Shown: piece by piece, positions 39,835 to 51,233 of the stretch | Layout: every line of letters starts with the position of its first letter | How positions within the stretch are numbered: the first letter of the stretch is position 1 | Source of the DNA: Coccinella septempunctata | Lineage: Eukaryota; Arthropoda; Insecta; Coleoptera; Coccinellidae | NCBI RefSeq assembly: GCF_907165205.1 | Contig: NC_058191.1 | Location: 31,638,064-31,702,063, forward strand | Length of the DNA: 64,000 nt | Direction of reading: 5' to 3' | Notes under the pieces: model-generated | Database searches by the model: none | Told to the model about the DNA's origin: nothing | The model's input: only the letters and a program-made list of their open reading frames with translations | Translations under genes and position numbers: made by a program

Positions 39835-40497
39835 CACGAATCAAATGACACGCAGCATTCTCACGGAGGAAACCAGAAGCTAAAACAAACCTTGTGCTTC
39901 CGCTTTGGCTTAGGCGCCACCAAGAAGTGAATGTTATAAATCAAAACGAGAAAATACTGCGGTGTTTATACAATACACCAGTATAACTTCCTTGTTAACA
40001 ACATAACAACGTTGTTGGCACGTAGAGATAAAAGAATAAACTGTATTTAACAGCTGTCTGCCTTGGTCACAAAATATTACTCCTTGATTTTCTTTTACTA
40101 CCAGTTTTATTGCTCTCTCCCTCCGTCAAGACTCGCAGCGTCGATAAATATGAAACAATTCTCTGAATGGGATTATTGCCGAATGGGTGTTCGACATGAT
40201 TATCCAAGATTTATTGCTGACTGAAGTTAATGTATTAGGATATGGTGAATGGATAGGCAATACGGTTCTATATTCCGGTATTAACATCATTACTCTATGA
40301 TCGTATTCACATTTGCAGTACATATTTATATGGGAAGAAGGAAAAGAAAAAAAAAGTTATGCATCAATGCAGTTTAGTTACAATGTTCTCATAACTACAC
40401 AAGGTCATCTAAAGAAGATATGGACTTTGCCTTTACTACTTACATTTAAACATATGATTTCTAAGAACTAAGACCTAAGACGGAGATTAGTTGCCCT

Positions 40498-40535
40498 ATT
40501 GACAGATGACGATCATGTGATCGCCATCTGTCAAT
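40498..40535. repeat. 38 bp near-perfect palindrome
   Basis: ATTGACAGATG and CGATCATGTGATCG and CATCTGTCAAT form arms of 18 bp around a TG centre with one A/C mismatch. About 40 bp upstream lies CTAAGAACTAAGACCTAAGA, which recurs as CTAAGAACTAGGACCTAAGA near 42393, so the palindrome may belong to a small unnamed repeat. Confidence 0.8.
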
Positions 40536-42674
40536 GAGATTGGTTTCTTATGGATATTCTTATGGATTGTGGAGACACATTAAAATGGAGAATCATGTTA
40601 TATTTTTTTCAAAAAATATACAATCACTAGGGAATGTACCTTGGTAAATTTAGAAAACTACGTGAATCCCGTCAGATGTTAAGAATTTTGTTTCCATTCT
40701 TCAGGCATGAATTGTTTCGTGAGCGTTTATAGGTTAGGTTAGGGATAACACATGTTTTCTAAGCTCCTCCTGCTGATCATTACGAGATAAACATATCATT
40801 AAAATTATTTATTCACTATCCATATCGCTTGCTTAGAATTCGGCGTAAGGCAAGGACTAAAATTGTTTATATGTACAATGAATATTATCCCAATTTTTAA
40901 AACTTGACAGATGAATGCCAAATGACATTTTCTATATTCATCTTCCTTTATTCTGATTTATTTCTTAGTTCACCGGAGTTTGTAATTCCAGCATGGCGGA
41001 TAACAAATAACTAAGACTATATAAAGTAAGGACGAAAGGCTTTTTATGGGAATAAACAAGGCCAAAAAGATTTCAGTTTCAATTTAAATCATTGACCCAT
41101 TTAAGAAAAGTAGTTATTGCATTTCACAATCAAATTATATATAATCATCAAGTTGCTCCAAGAATCAAGGGTGAAGAGAGATCTCTTCTTATTTGTACCT
41201 AGCTTACACGAAAATATTAACAAAAATCTCCATCAACAGAATTTATTAGCAATCATTTATTGAACAGCCTCGTTATTTCCTACAGAAAAATCTAGATTGG
41301 GATTTCAGAAAGAATCCTCGGTTCTCAAAGGTCGACATACTACCATCTTAAGTTATTGTGGCAGCATGATATGGAGGCCCATTATACCCCAATCACGAAT
41401 ACGAACGGACTTTACGGAGCATTTAACTTATTTTTCTAAAAAAATGTAATAATCCCTCCTCATTTCCATTGCAAAACCGGCTTAGTGTGAAACAGCGATT
41501 GGGGAACACATTCAATCATCCAAAACCTATAATTTACGTCGAAAACGCTATGGCCAATTCGGATCTGATTGCACTGCTATCATTTTGGAACTTTCTATAA
41601 CGCACACAATTCGCCTCTGGTTCTTCGGCAAATCGCCGATTTCACGGACTGCCCGGGGACCTCATTGTCCGAAATTCGGCGAAAAAGATGCTTTATACCA
41701 CCCCAAATGAACAGAAATCATTCCCATCCTCAGTTATCTATCTCCGTAAAGAATAACCCGACTATTTTCGGACTATTCCTAATTTCCTCTACCATCCGGT
41801 CCAAAAATCGAAACAAACACAATTATTATATTGCCGTGTAAATAGGCCATATCCAAGACGATCCACTCCTGATATGGGTTCGTCTGTTTGTGGACTTGTT
41901 CATCCATTAGATGGCGTTCGCCGTGGATATCAGATATCGCGAGGTCACTCGACAAATCAACCCCCCTTTGATTTATTGGCTTCATTTCCGGTTATTTACT
42001 GTCATACTTTCTTCCCGCAACTCAATTACAAGGGATAGTCTGGAAGTCCACCACTTCTTGATGGTTTTATCTCAGATGTGCCACACCGCCGTTTTATTGG
42101 ATATATAAATCGTATTATTTTTGAGGGAATTGGTTTATTTGTCCTGCGTGTCAGAAACGAAATATTGAGGATAAATATAGTTGATACTGCTTTTGTTTTT
42201 CAAAACAATATCGTTTCAACTGTCAAAAATGAAATTTTCATGAGCATTTTCCATAGAATGTCTCGATAAGAAACTGACAGAAATAGAAGACATTCAAACA
42301 ATAAAATAAAAATGAATATAACAGAATTATAAGGCGTTAAATACTACCAAGCTTTGAAGTACGCTCTTGTTTGAGGGCTAATGGTAAGTTCCTAAGAACT
42401 AGGACCTAAGAAAGGAACAATCTCATTGGCAAATGGAGTCTTTTTGATTTTTAGGTTTTAATTCCTAGTAACTCTTCCGCCACCATGAAACTATGATCTA
42501 AAACGCCTAAATCATGCCGAATGCTGAATGCTATCAAATTTCAAATTACGATTTTGGAGCCTTACAAATTTATTCTGTAGTTGGCCACTATTATATCTGA
42601 TTGAATCGCGGTTCAAAACTTGATGATACCCAACAATATCGTTTAAACAACAGTAATTCTCTACTATTTTGCAG

Positions 42675-42808
42675 TTCCAGGCCCGGCAGACCACCAAAGA
42701 GGGCGCCAGTAGGATTAAGTTTGGCAGCTTCACACCTTCAACATCATCAGATCAAAAAACAACGCTTAGACAATGGAGATTATCCCTACGAGAACGGACA
42801 CTTAAACG
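42675..42808 (+). CDS. dac: dachshund internal coding exon A (basic segment after DACHbox-N)
   Basis: Internal exon of the Dachshund transcriptional cofactor, a nuclear DACH/SKI-family protein acting with Eya and So in eye, leg and brain patterning. Seen: a pyrimidine-rich stretch ending in GCAG, 134 bp of open frame, then the strong donor CG|GTGAGTG. The peptide reads SSRPGRPPKRAPVGLSLAAS and continues through a His/Gln-rich stretch (HLQHHQIKKQ) to LDNGDYPYENGHLNG. In animal DACH proteins the motif SSRPGRPPKR directly follows the DACHbox-N end (TNA), so this exon begins just after the N-terminal domain. GRPPKR resembles an AT-hook core or nuclear localisation signal. The first base completes a codon (phase 2) and the last base opens one (phase 1). 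A second AG six bases inside the exon could act as an alternative acceptor. The open frame running 5' of the acceptor is intronic. The family assignment is firm; the exact acceptor is slightly less so. Confidence 0.93.
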
Positions 42809-44030
42809 GTGAGTGTTTAATTGGTTATCTTTTGTAACTCCAATGGGGTATACCGCAAGGATCTGTTCGTGGTGCATTACTTTTATCGTGAAGAAAAATT
42901 CAGTTATTTTCATTGAGCGGCATATTCAATGCATTCCGAATTTAAATGGGAGTAATTAAATAGGAGACGGAAATGTATTTATCTCTCAAGTTTTTATGGT
43001 TGAAGTTTATTAGAACTGCCTTTAACGTCTTATGAGAGAATATACCGAAGATAATTCGTGAGATAATTCGTCAGGTCATAAACAGGTATAATTGCTATCG
43101 AATGAGTCGTATCTTGAAGAGCGCCGAGCAGAGACATTGGCGTAGGTGACTTATTTGAAAAGTGACGTCTTAAAATCACCGGTAAATCTCGAGTAGCTAC
43201 TGTGAATATCTATAGTCCTTCGATCCAATACAGCCTTTCCTGAGGAAATGTAATATTTTCTGGTAAGTATTTTGTTGGCAGAGGTTATTAAGGTTGTACA
43301 ATACTTCCATTCGCCCTATGCTTCACAATGCTATTTATTTCCATCTTAATTCAAAAACGGATCGATGAATTCATCTGATTTTCAACATATACAATCAGAA
43401 GGAAGGAACGAAGAGACTCTCGTTTTGTTTTTGAAAAAAAAATGAATATTTTTCTGTTAAACTCAGTTTGAAAATGGTGGTATTTATATATGAGTATAAA
43501 TTCGAATGCAGAAGTGATGGTTCGAAATGATCAACGAGAGTATTTTCTTAAAGAGACCTTCTTCATGATAACAAAAAAAAAATTCAATTTTTTTTCAATT
43601 TTCCTTGATTTTTGAAGGAAATAAGATTAATTCACCCGCCTCTCATCAAACTCCACCCTCCTATTTCTGAGTAGCCAATTACAATTTACTTTGCTCTTGC
43701 ATTGAGATTTATGGCCAAACCGACCAGCTTTTATGAGGGTTAATTTTATAATAACAAAAGGACGGGTGGTACTCGACTCTTGCAGAAAATTCAAAACAGA
43801 CAAGATTTATAACATCCTCATAAATTTTACGTGAAAATAACGTTTTGGTGTCCGACTATATGTACCATTCTATGTACCATCATGTGAATTCTAAAAGAAC
43901 TTTTAGAGTTCAATGATATGTACCTATATAAAACATATAAAATTTGAAAATTCGTTATTTTTACGAGTCATCGAAAGTTTCGGCTGATATTGTAGGTAAG
44001 AGGGTGAATTTTAGGGAGTCCGTTTCATAG
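42809..44030. other. Intron between exon A and the YqaJ relic
   Basis: AT-rich with poly-A near 43434 and 43575. Nothing recognised. Confidence 0.5.
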
Positions 44031-44943
44031 ACAGTTCGGGCTTACGGAGCAGCCCTTTCCCATGCTGCTGGGTCCTGCCTGGCACCTACACACTTGCAGA
44101 GGTCCTTCAGGGCTGAACACTGAAAAAACATTCGTTAGGAGGAGGAAAATTGATGAAAGGAGAAGAGAGAAATTATTGACCTTTTCAAGAAAGAGAAAAG
44201 AAAACTCTCTCCAATGGCCCGGATTTCAATTACGGACCAGATGCTGCCCAACCTGACATCACTGAGGAAGAAATGTCCTCCAAGAAGTCAGAATTTTCAG
44301 ATATTCTCAGAAATAGAAAATCTGACTCGTCAAAGTTTTGGAAGAAATAACTCGTGGGCAGCATGACAATGCACTTTGGGGGCAATGCAGGTGAAAAAAA
44401 ATCGACCACTCCTTGCCAAAGTAAGGCGATAACACTGTAAAAACATTAAAAAAAATATAGGGGTAACCCGGTGCGGATAATTTATTGACCCTGAGTATCC
44501 ATTCCTGGGAGCCTCTCCTTATGGATTGGTTGGGGACGATGGTTTGATAGAGGTCAAATGTCTCCAATCAATCAAAGGAAAGCTAAGGGACTACCAGAAA
44601 CCTGCTTCACCATCGAGGATGGTAGAATGAGGTAATTCTAAGCTAATTCGTTATCTTCGAAGAAATATCATTTTCTATCATTTTTAGGCTGAAAAAAATT
44701 AATAATTATTTTTACCAAGTGCAAGGACAATTGAATATCTGTAAACAAATTTTTTGCGATTTCGTTCTATATTCAGATGATGCTTTTCAAATAGAAAGAA
44801 TAGAATGTGACGAGGCACTATGGAAAAATATCATCTTGCCAAAGCTGGAGCAGTTCTATATGAATTGCGTTCTTCCTGAAGTAATAGATGGGAGAATACC
44901 AAGAGGAATGCGGGCACGGGATAAAAATGAAACACGGCAATAA
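44031..44943 (+). pseudogene. YqaJ-type nuclease (transposon-associated) pseudogene
   Basis: Degraded + strand coding sequence in three frames. In order: a SWIM-like tail (GAALSHAAG near 44046-44072; the usual Cys before SH is Leu); a spacer with DFNYGPDAAQPDITEEE (44222-44272); the exonuclease core DPEYPFLGASPYG then GDDGLIEVKC (44487-44562); and after a stop and frameshift the C-terminal half (44719-44943) with NNYFYQVQGQLNICKQ (from about 44698), IERIECDEALWKN and LPKLEQFYMNC. The YqaJ / lambda-exonuclease family uses an Asp in GASPD and an ExK motif. Here ExK remains (EVK), but the Asp is Tyr, so the copy is catalytically dead as well as frameshifted. Such genes are spread widely in animal genomes by DNA transposons; the carrier transposon was not identified. 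Confidence 0.75.
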
Positions 44944-47109
44944 TTTTCAAAATAAAATATTTCGAATTTCATACAGTTGTTTTTTCCCATATCATCAGTT
45001 TCTAAATAATTATACCTATTCACTATCATCACAGCTATAATTATCAATTCAGGGCCTGTTAATTTGTATACTGCAAGATATTTCAGTTCTTTGTCGATCC
45101 TAAAGCATCATTAGCTGATGCAATGAAATGTCTACATATTTTTGTGCTCGTTTCAGGTCCTTTCAGACCAAAGCTCGATTGAGAATTTTTCGGTTTTCAA
45201 CAATATTTATTTTGGCGTCTCTGTTACTAACATCTCGCTGAAACTCCTATAAGTGGAAGTGATTCGAAATAAACCAAATCTTTAGTAGACCCTTTTATTA
45301 GGGATAATAAACACATAAACTCAACTATCCTTCGCTTGCTGTCCCCTCAGGCAAAAGGTCTTGTAGCGAAAAAAGTGGGTGGAGCTATTGTCTTGGTGGG
45401 ACGAAAATATGTTCAGTTAAAGAAATTTTCATATAGTGCCATCTAGCGGAATTCACGTTTCGGGAGAACGGGTATAACACCCTTAAGCGTGATTTATGCC
45501 TCTGTCTCCTGACAAGTTACGCCTCTGGGCCAATGTTGACCGCCTTACAACTGACTTATGCGAGCTGTTCCACTAAGATCATGTTATAAAATTAAAATAA
45601 GACTACAAAACGCGATTTATACTCGAAATGTCGTGATTAAAGGCAATTAAATGGTATGAATATATATGCGAGATCCAAGTTGGTCGGACCGATGTGCATT
45701 TAGCTTTTATATCAAAAATGCCGAGAATATTAAATTGCACTTTTTCGATAACATCTGACAGGTCGGCGCAACGGAGATGGAAGATCACGGGGGAAGATAC
45801 GAAAGGAGATGGAAATCCGCCAGATAGAAGACTGCTTTCCTGTATAATTTCTAATAAGGTAGAATTTGTGGTGGTTTTAGTCCTTTCTATATCCACGTTC
45901 GTGCGAATGCTGATTTCGGTTGCATGTTCCTATTGAGATAACAATAAGGAATTACGTTCGGTTTGAAGCAATTTCAAAAGGTACGATATGGGGAGAAATG
46001 GCCACATTTAATAAGTATATGGTGGAGGACAAACACGAAAGAAACTCTTCGAGCAGTTGTGGTTAACCACAGCATGCAGGTTTGTGAGGGGTAGAATGGG
46101 AAACAATGATTGTCTTCTTTTCTCCCGAGAAATCTTTTTGAATCATTACTATTCTACGTTCATAATTCGAAACACCATACGAAACACCATAACGAATTTG
46201 TTTCTGATATTGCACAAAGAAATGTTTCTGAATTATTTCGTTAAACGTTTCATCAGTGCTTCATATGGCCTCCTGGATCTGCAGATCCATCGCAACTTGA
46301 TTATATCAGCACTAAGTCGCAATAATTTGGGCTGTTAGCCAAGAAGCCGAAGAGTTCTCAATGGATCAGCTAAACATGTTCATGCAGTTCAAGTATCTAT
46401 CTCCATAAGTGTCTCACCTAACACTTCATCATCAATCACTCAAGATCTCAAGAACTACTTCACGCAAGACCTATAGGAGTCTATAACCTACTTCAGTTTC
46501 CTTTCACAACTGAATCCACCATAAAAAGTTATTCAAAGAGCATGAGCTCACATTCGAAGGGATGAGTATTACCAACATAACGTGATCTACTAATACCTAT
46601 TGAGTTGGGTTCAATACATGTCTCCTCGACCTAATGCAGCGGTAATAAAATCAGAATTATCGAGCTTAGTTCATTCTGACCCTCAGACATAAAAACCCAT
46701 AGAAATGATATGATTGCAGAGGAAGAGTCAACACGTTTGATGTAATTTTTTACGACACTAAGGGCAATTTCGGAAACAGCAATTACATCCAGTGATTTCT
46801 ACGTGTTATTGGGGCAGTTCATGATTAAAAGCAGGGAAAGATGTAAGGGTCCAAGAGATGACATCAAAGTTTTATTGAATTCCATAAAAGATGACCAAGT
46901 TCTCCTCATTGGTGTTCTTGATGAAGCTTGCGGTACGATCGATGTAATTACAACGGAATCTTGGTGAACTTCTTAATCAAGGCTCGAATGAGTTCATCCA
47001 AAGATCAAACTCAAACTCACGGGTAGAATAAGAAGAGACAAGTATCGAAAAGGTTGAATCTTTCTAAGAATAGTATAATAGTCCATAAAGTCAAAAATTT
47101 CTTCATGAG
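44944..47109. other. Intron, possible very decayed repeat, unassigned
   Basis: 45340-45560 contains GC-richer unique sequence. 46350-47040 has a composition unlike typical AT-rich intron and may be an old element, but no protein family could be recognised in any frame. Confidence 0.35.
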
Positions 47110-47240
47110 GAATCATTATTATAATTCTTTCTCCAAAAAGTGTGGGTTTTTAAAATGAATCTTTTTTTGAGCAACCACTACTAAGATACAGCTTCGTAAA
47201 GAAGGCACTTGAAAAGCAGTTTTTGGAAAACAGAAAACTA
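47110..47240 (+). repeat. Family B repeat
   Basis: Contains AAAAAGTGTGGGTTTTTAAA, GAGCAACCACTACTAAGATA, CACTTGAAAAGCAGTTTTTG and GAAAACAGAAAACTAG. It is not directly joined to family A here; the nearest family A copy starts about 660 bp downstream. Confidence 0.55.
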
Positions 47241-47896
47241 GTGATATATTGAATACTATTTGGTACCTTTATTCACATTCCTAGTATGGTTTTCAAAATA
47301 GCCTTTACCTATGTGTAAACCTACTCAATTAAAAGGGTTGGCACCCTGTTTCTTCATACGGAAGCGTTGTATTTCGGAAATTCCGATAGCGTAGGGGTTG
47401 TTACCCCTCTGACACACGCGGCCCAAACGAATCGTATCCAAACATTCAGGTATGTCGATTATTAAACCCTTTCCGTATCTCACATTCAGTAATTAAGGTG
47501 TTGATACTGCGGAATCCGTATATGAGCAGCAAATTTTTGGGATATATTAATCTGCAGGACAATGGCCGATTTGCGGTATTCCAATATGTCCGGCTGCTCT
47601 CTACCGATTATAACTGTGACCTTCTACGTTTGTGTAGGTACGCTCGGATGGGGTGCATTCTGTTATTTATTTGTTCCATACAGCTTTTATACTCTCAATT
47701 TGGGGAATTGTTTCAATTATGTTATGAATGTTTGAATTCCACGACCGCATTGTTGTTGGTCATCTTCCAATTGGACTGTATTGAAGGGGTGGAAAAATCA
47801 GTCAATTTAGTCGAACATGCTCAATTCATTTCGAAATTTTTCAGGGGGCACAAGACAATCAACGTAGGATCCTTTTATCATAATCTAAATTTCGTA

Positions 47897-48587
47897 TACA
47901 CGGTGAGTCTTTGACTCGTACAAATATTTCAACTGTAGATTCTTGAGGTCATTTTTCCATGCCATTTTTTCCGATTCGGTCCTGATAAAAAGATATAGCC
48001 ATTTTAAGTTTTCATAATGAGCTGTGCCACCCCTGGAAAAACAAAAGTACCTTCAGAATAACTAGCTGAATCTATGATATTACGCATCTGCGTGGATATT
48101 TTCAACAGAGTTGTATTTAGCCAAAGTACCTTATTTTTCAAATTCCACAGATACTTTTTAATCATTGAACATCAAATTGCTCGAAAACGGCGCATTATAC
48201 GAGAAAATATGAGGAATACTTTTATTATACAAAACGTTCAAATATTCATTACATAACGCCCTAGTTAGTTTCAAGAGTTGGGTTCTTCGAATTTTTGGTA
48301 TTTTTATTGTACGTAATGGTCATAATGAGAAAACTGGAAGACTTGGGTGATATCATGTGTTCGAAAAAGACTCACCTAATAAATTAAAAACTATATTCCT
48401 AAATTCATTTCATTCGAAAATCAGTTTGTGAGATGGAACTAAAAAACACATTTTTTTATGGTTTTTCAACAGCCTGTATCTTTTAAACCGAGCCGATTCG
48501 GAGAAAATGGTAAAGGAAAAAAGTGCTTCCTCTGACCTCAAGAATCTACTGTTAAAATATTTGTACGAGTCAATGACTCACCCTTTA
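47897..48587 (+). mobile_element. Family A TIR element, best full-length copy (about 690 bp)
   Basis: Non-autonomous element with long terminal inverted repeats. The left end reads GGTGAGTCTTTGACTCGTAC, then CAAATATTTCAACTGTAGAT, then CTTGAGGTCA; the right end carries the reverse complement (TGACCTCAAG, ATCTACTGTTAAAATATTTG, TACGAGTCAATGACTCACCC). The inverted similarity continues inward past CCGATTCGG. There is no open frame of meaningful length. Internal landmarks used to recognise other copies are GAATAACTAGCTGAATC, GGCGCATTATACGAGAAAAT, AAACTGGAAGACTTGGGTGA and GGTTTTTCAACAGCCTGTAT. Many copies start TACAGGG and end CCCTGTA, suggesting a TA-flanked or TA-terminal DNA transposon, but the superfamily is not assigned. 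The strand given here defines forward for the family. Confidence 0.85.
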
Positions 48588-49132
48588 CACAAATTCAAGT
48601 AGCATCTTATGAAAACGTTTTCTTCGAAATTAACTTCAGAAGGTTTTTTCCAAATCCTATATTACTATCCTATAATCGCTGTGGCAAAAACTTCGATGTA
48701 ACCATGTAGTTTTAATCGATATCTCACATGAATTTTAAATCATCGCTTATACATCTTAATCACAATTAGCACCGGAATTTTTTCTACTGAATTTGGTGAA
48801 TACAAAATATGCAGCAATTATTTCCATTGTTTAGGTTCAAATGATCAGAGATTTTTTGATAAGATTAAAAGAAAATCAATATTCTGTTCAGCTTTTTCCA
48901 TTTTAATAATAAAAGAGATATATCCACCAATGGAGAAATTTCTCTATATCTGTCACAAGGTGTTTGCTTCAATTTAAATTTTTTGTTTTTTGCTTTTTGT
49001 TGTCATTGTGTGTATGCCGGGGATGTGAATGAATAATACCACTGTCAATTTCAAGATTCCCTTCTTGATTCGTAATTCCGATTAAGTATCATTTGTATCA
49101 ACCTACCTCAATTTTTTTTTCGTATTATTGTC

Positions 49133-49158
49133 ACAGGTGTCGTCCGTATGACACCTGT
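49133..49158. promoter_or_regulatory. Inverted E-box dyad (CAGGTG / CACCTG)
   Basis: ACAGGTGTC and its exact complement GACACCTGT flank an 8-base spacer. CAGGTG is the preferred E-box of Snail/ZEB zinc fingers and many bHLH proteins. It lies at the edge of a non-repetitive, less AT-rich intronic stretch. A regulatory role is inference. Confidence 0.3.
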
Positions 49159-49450
49159 CATATGACCGGACGATTTAAGCCGATTTAAGTGCTCACCGGC
49201 GATGCTTCAGATCTAAGCCGAGACATTTCATCTCGTTGTCCATTCGATTACCATTTATCTGGGCACTTTCGCGTTTTTAGGGCTCTTCAAAGATTATTAC
49301 CCGACGGACGTTTGTTTTAACGACGCATTTAATTATTATTGGAGCTGATTTTTACAGTCCGATTTTATAGCCGAGTATACAGCAACGCGCCCCCCCTACC
49401 CCCCCTCGTCGTTAATATCTCTCTTATTTATTGTATCATAAATGATAATA
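49159..49450. promoter_or_regulatory. Candidate cis-regulatory stretch downstream of the E-box dyad
   Basis: Non-repetitive, with AAAGATTATTACC, TTTAATTATTATTGG and a C-rich run (CCCCCCCTACCCCCCCT, around 49390-49406) ending the block. Inference only. Confidence 0.2.
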
Positions 49451-49911
49451 AAATATGAGAAATATTTGATTGGTTATATGGGAGTATTTTTCTACGTGTG
49501 ATTATATACCTCCATCTCCCTCGGATATGTTATTAATTTTCTATTTGCTCATATTATCGATTTTATGGTCTGAATAATTCCTTATTCTGATTATTATTCT
49601 CGGAAATGGTTGTTATTCTGTGCAGTTTTTGACACGATGAAAGTGAGTCAGGAAAAATATCATTCAATCCCAATAGCGAGCGACATTCACTGATTTAAAA
49701 TATCCAGCAAAATATGCAATAAATTTTATTTTTACCTGTGTATCATAGTAAGGATAAAAATGGGAGAAAAATTTTTGGTCATTCAGTGTATTGATTTTTT
49801 ATCGTTAATTTTGAAATAAAATTTGTTACTCAATGTTTTGTATAAAAATGCTCGATTTTCATTTTAGATTGCGCAACTTTCCATTGCTTCTAAGTTCAGT
49901 ACCTCAAAATA

Positions 49912-49990
49912 AGACGAAAAAGTGTTTTTTTTGACCTCAAGAATCTGCTGTTCAAATATTTTTCTGTAGGAGTCAAAGACTCACCCTGTA
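49912..49990 (+). mobile_element. Family A solo right terminus
   Basis: About 80 bp matching only the right TIR: AAAAAGTGTTTTTTTTGACC, TCAAGAATCTGCTGTTCAAA and GAGTCAAAGACTCACCCTGT. Confidence 0.75.
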
Positions 49991-50816
49991 TAGTCAGTGA
50001 AGAGTATAGTATGGCAAAAGAATTACCTTCCAATTGGGGAACCCTAAAAGATGGTGGCAGTTGAGGATTTTGTTTCCAACAAAGATCAGCAACCATAAAT
50101 TCGGAATTACAATTAAAAAAAAAACTCTACGATGCACTACTGCGAAGGATGGACATCACTTTTCAACAATAGTTGGTCCTCTTATTTGTTGTTGTTCGCA
50201 TTTACTAATGTGAATGTGGGTTGCACCGAATCAGTGTAAAACCTTTCATTTTCAACATGTAATTTTAATCCAGCAGCATTTCAAAGGACATCACGAGGAG
50301 GGAAAATCATAAAGCAACATAATCAATAAATCAGTAAGGACTGACCGCTCAGCTTTTGTTTTGGGCGAAGCGAAGGGTCGCAGCTATAAAACACTCTTTG
50401 AAATATTCGAAATTGAATAATTTAGGTCTCAGCCGGGCGAGATGTAGTTGATGTGACTGCTAAAAGCTTTGGACGAATTCAATTTACCGATGTCACACTC
50501 AGTTATAGGAAGGATTTGCCGCTTTGTAATTACTACGGTGGCTTTTGTACGATTTCTTCCACACGCTAGCAGTTTTGAGATTCATTGTTCCCAGTCACCT
50601 TAATGAGTTCGTTCGTTTTTTTATTTTTTGGGTTCCGTGATTCAGCACTACCTTGATAATCTTGACTGGTATTCGGTTAATTAAGGAAACTAAAGAATTT
50701 AAATGAATGTAGGAGAACAATCTTGGAGTTTACTCAGGATGGATGCACAGTTTTACTCAGATTCACTTTAGGTCAAGACTTTACATTCCCTGTCTTACTA
50801 TCTCATATACACCCAC

Positions 50817-50874
50817 CTTGAGCAAGCATAAAAAGTTGACATAATACTATAATAACTATTATAATCGAATCCAT
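50817..50874 (-). other. Signal-peptide-like mini-exon candidate
   Basis: On the minus strand an ATG (50872-50874) opens MDSIIIVIIVLCQLFMLAQ, a convincing signal-peptide shape, followed by CAAG|GTGGGT, a good donor. It directly abuts family C copy 2. No second exon or promoter was identified, so it may be coincidence. Confidence 0.15.
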
Positions 50875-50877
50875 TTT

Positions 50878-51233
50878 AATAGTTTCCACTTTCGTAGAAA
50901 AGATGGCGTCACTTAAGGAAAGTCTTTTTTCAATTTCACCAGAATACGAATTGTAGCCAATGGCGAGACTTTTTGAGAAATTTCTTCTTGAGGAAACAAA
51001 TAAAAGAGATAATTGCACCTCGGAAAGTTAGTAACATGAATGAAAATTTGTTTTTCAATGAAGAAATTTTTAAATTTTTTTATCCGTTTGAAGAATAAAA
51101 AAATTTCTGACTTTCCGAGGTGATCAACTGATTGAATTGAGTTATAATGAAAACCCTATATAAATTAGTGGTTTCTGACGTAAGATATTCATTTTCTCTT
51201 TTTGAACTGACCATTATAACGGTGTAGACCCCT
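50878..51233 (-). repeat. Family C repeat, copy 2 (inverted)
   Basis: Inverted counterpart of 37664-38020, beginning AATAGTTTCCACTTTCGTAG and ending GGTGTAGACCCCT. It retains both CACCTCGGAAAGT-type internal repeats. The pair brackets dac exon A at 13 kb spacing. Confidence 0.75.

Larger units (their letters stand above)
1..42674 (+). other. dac: dac intron upstream of exon A (5' end outside window)
   Basis: Inferred intron. No DACHbox-N sequence (expected motifs such as LPQAFELFLKHLV or CNVEQVRILRGLG) is visible in any frame, so the preceding dac exon must lie before base 1. The interval is AT-rich, full of stop codons in all frames, and carries transposon relics annotated separately. Non-coding nested genes cannot be excluded by eye. 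Confidence 0.8.
38021..42674. other. Intron immediately upstream of exon A
   Basis: 38580-39550 and 41350-42120 are less AT-rich unique DNA and could be regulatory. Two small palindromes lie at 39814 and 40498. No exon with acceptor, donor and Dac-like content was found before 42675. Confidence 0.45.
48588..49911. other. Intron between family A copies
   Basis: Holds the E-box dyad and candidate regulatory block 49133-49450. The remainder is AT-rich. Confidence 0.45.

Noticed and set aside
46350..47040. Possible Copia-like or other retroelement relic
   Set aside because: Composition is suggestive, but I could not find any ordered set of family motifs in six frames.
47498..47914. 138-codon + strand open frame
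   Set aside because: No recognisable domain, its last codons are the left end of a family A transposon (VYTVSL), and no splice context links it to dac. Treated as chance.
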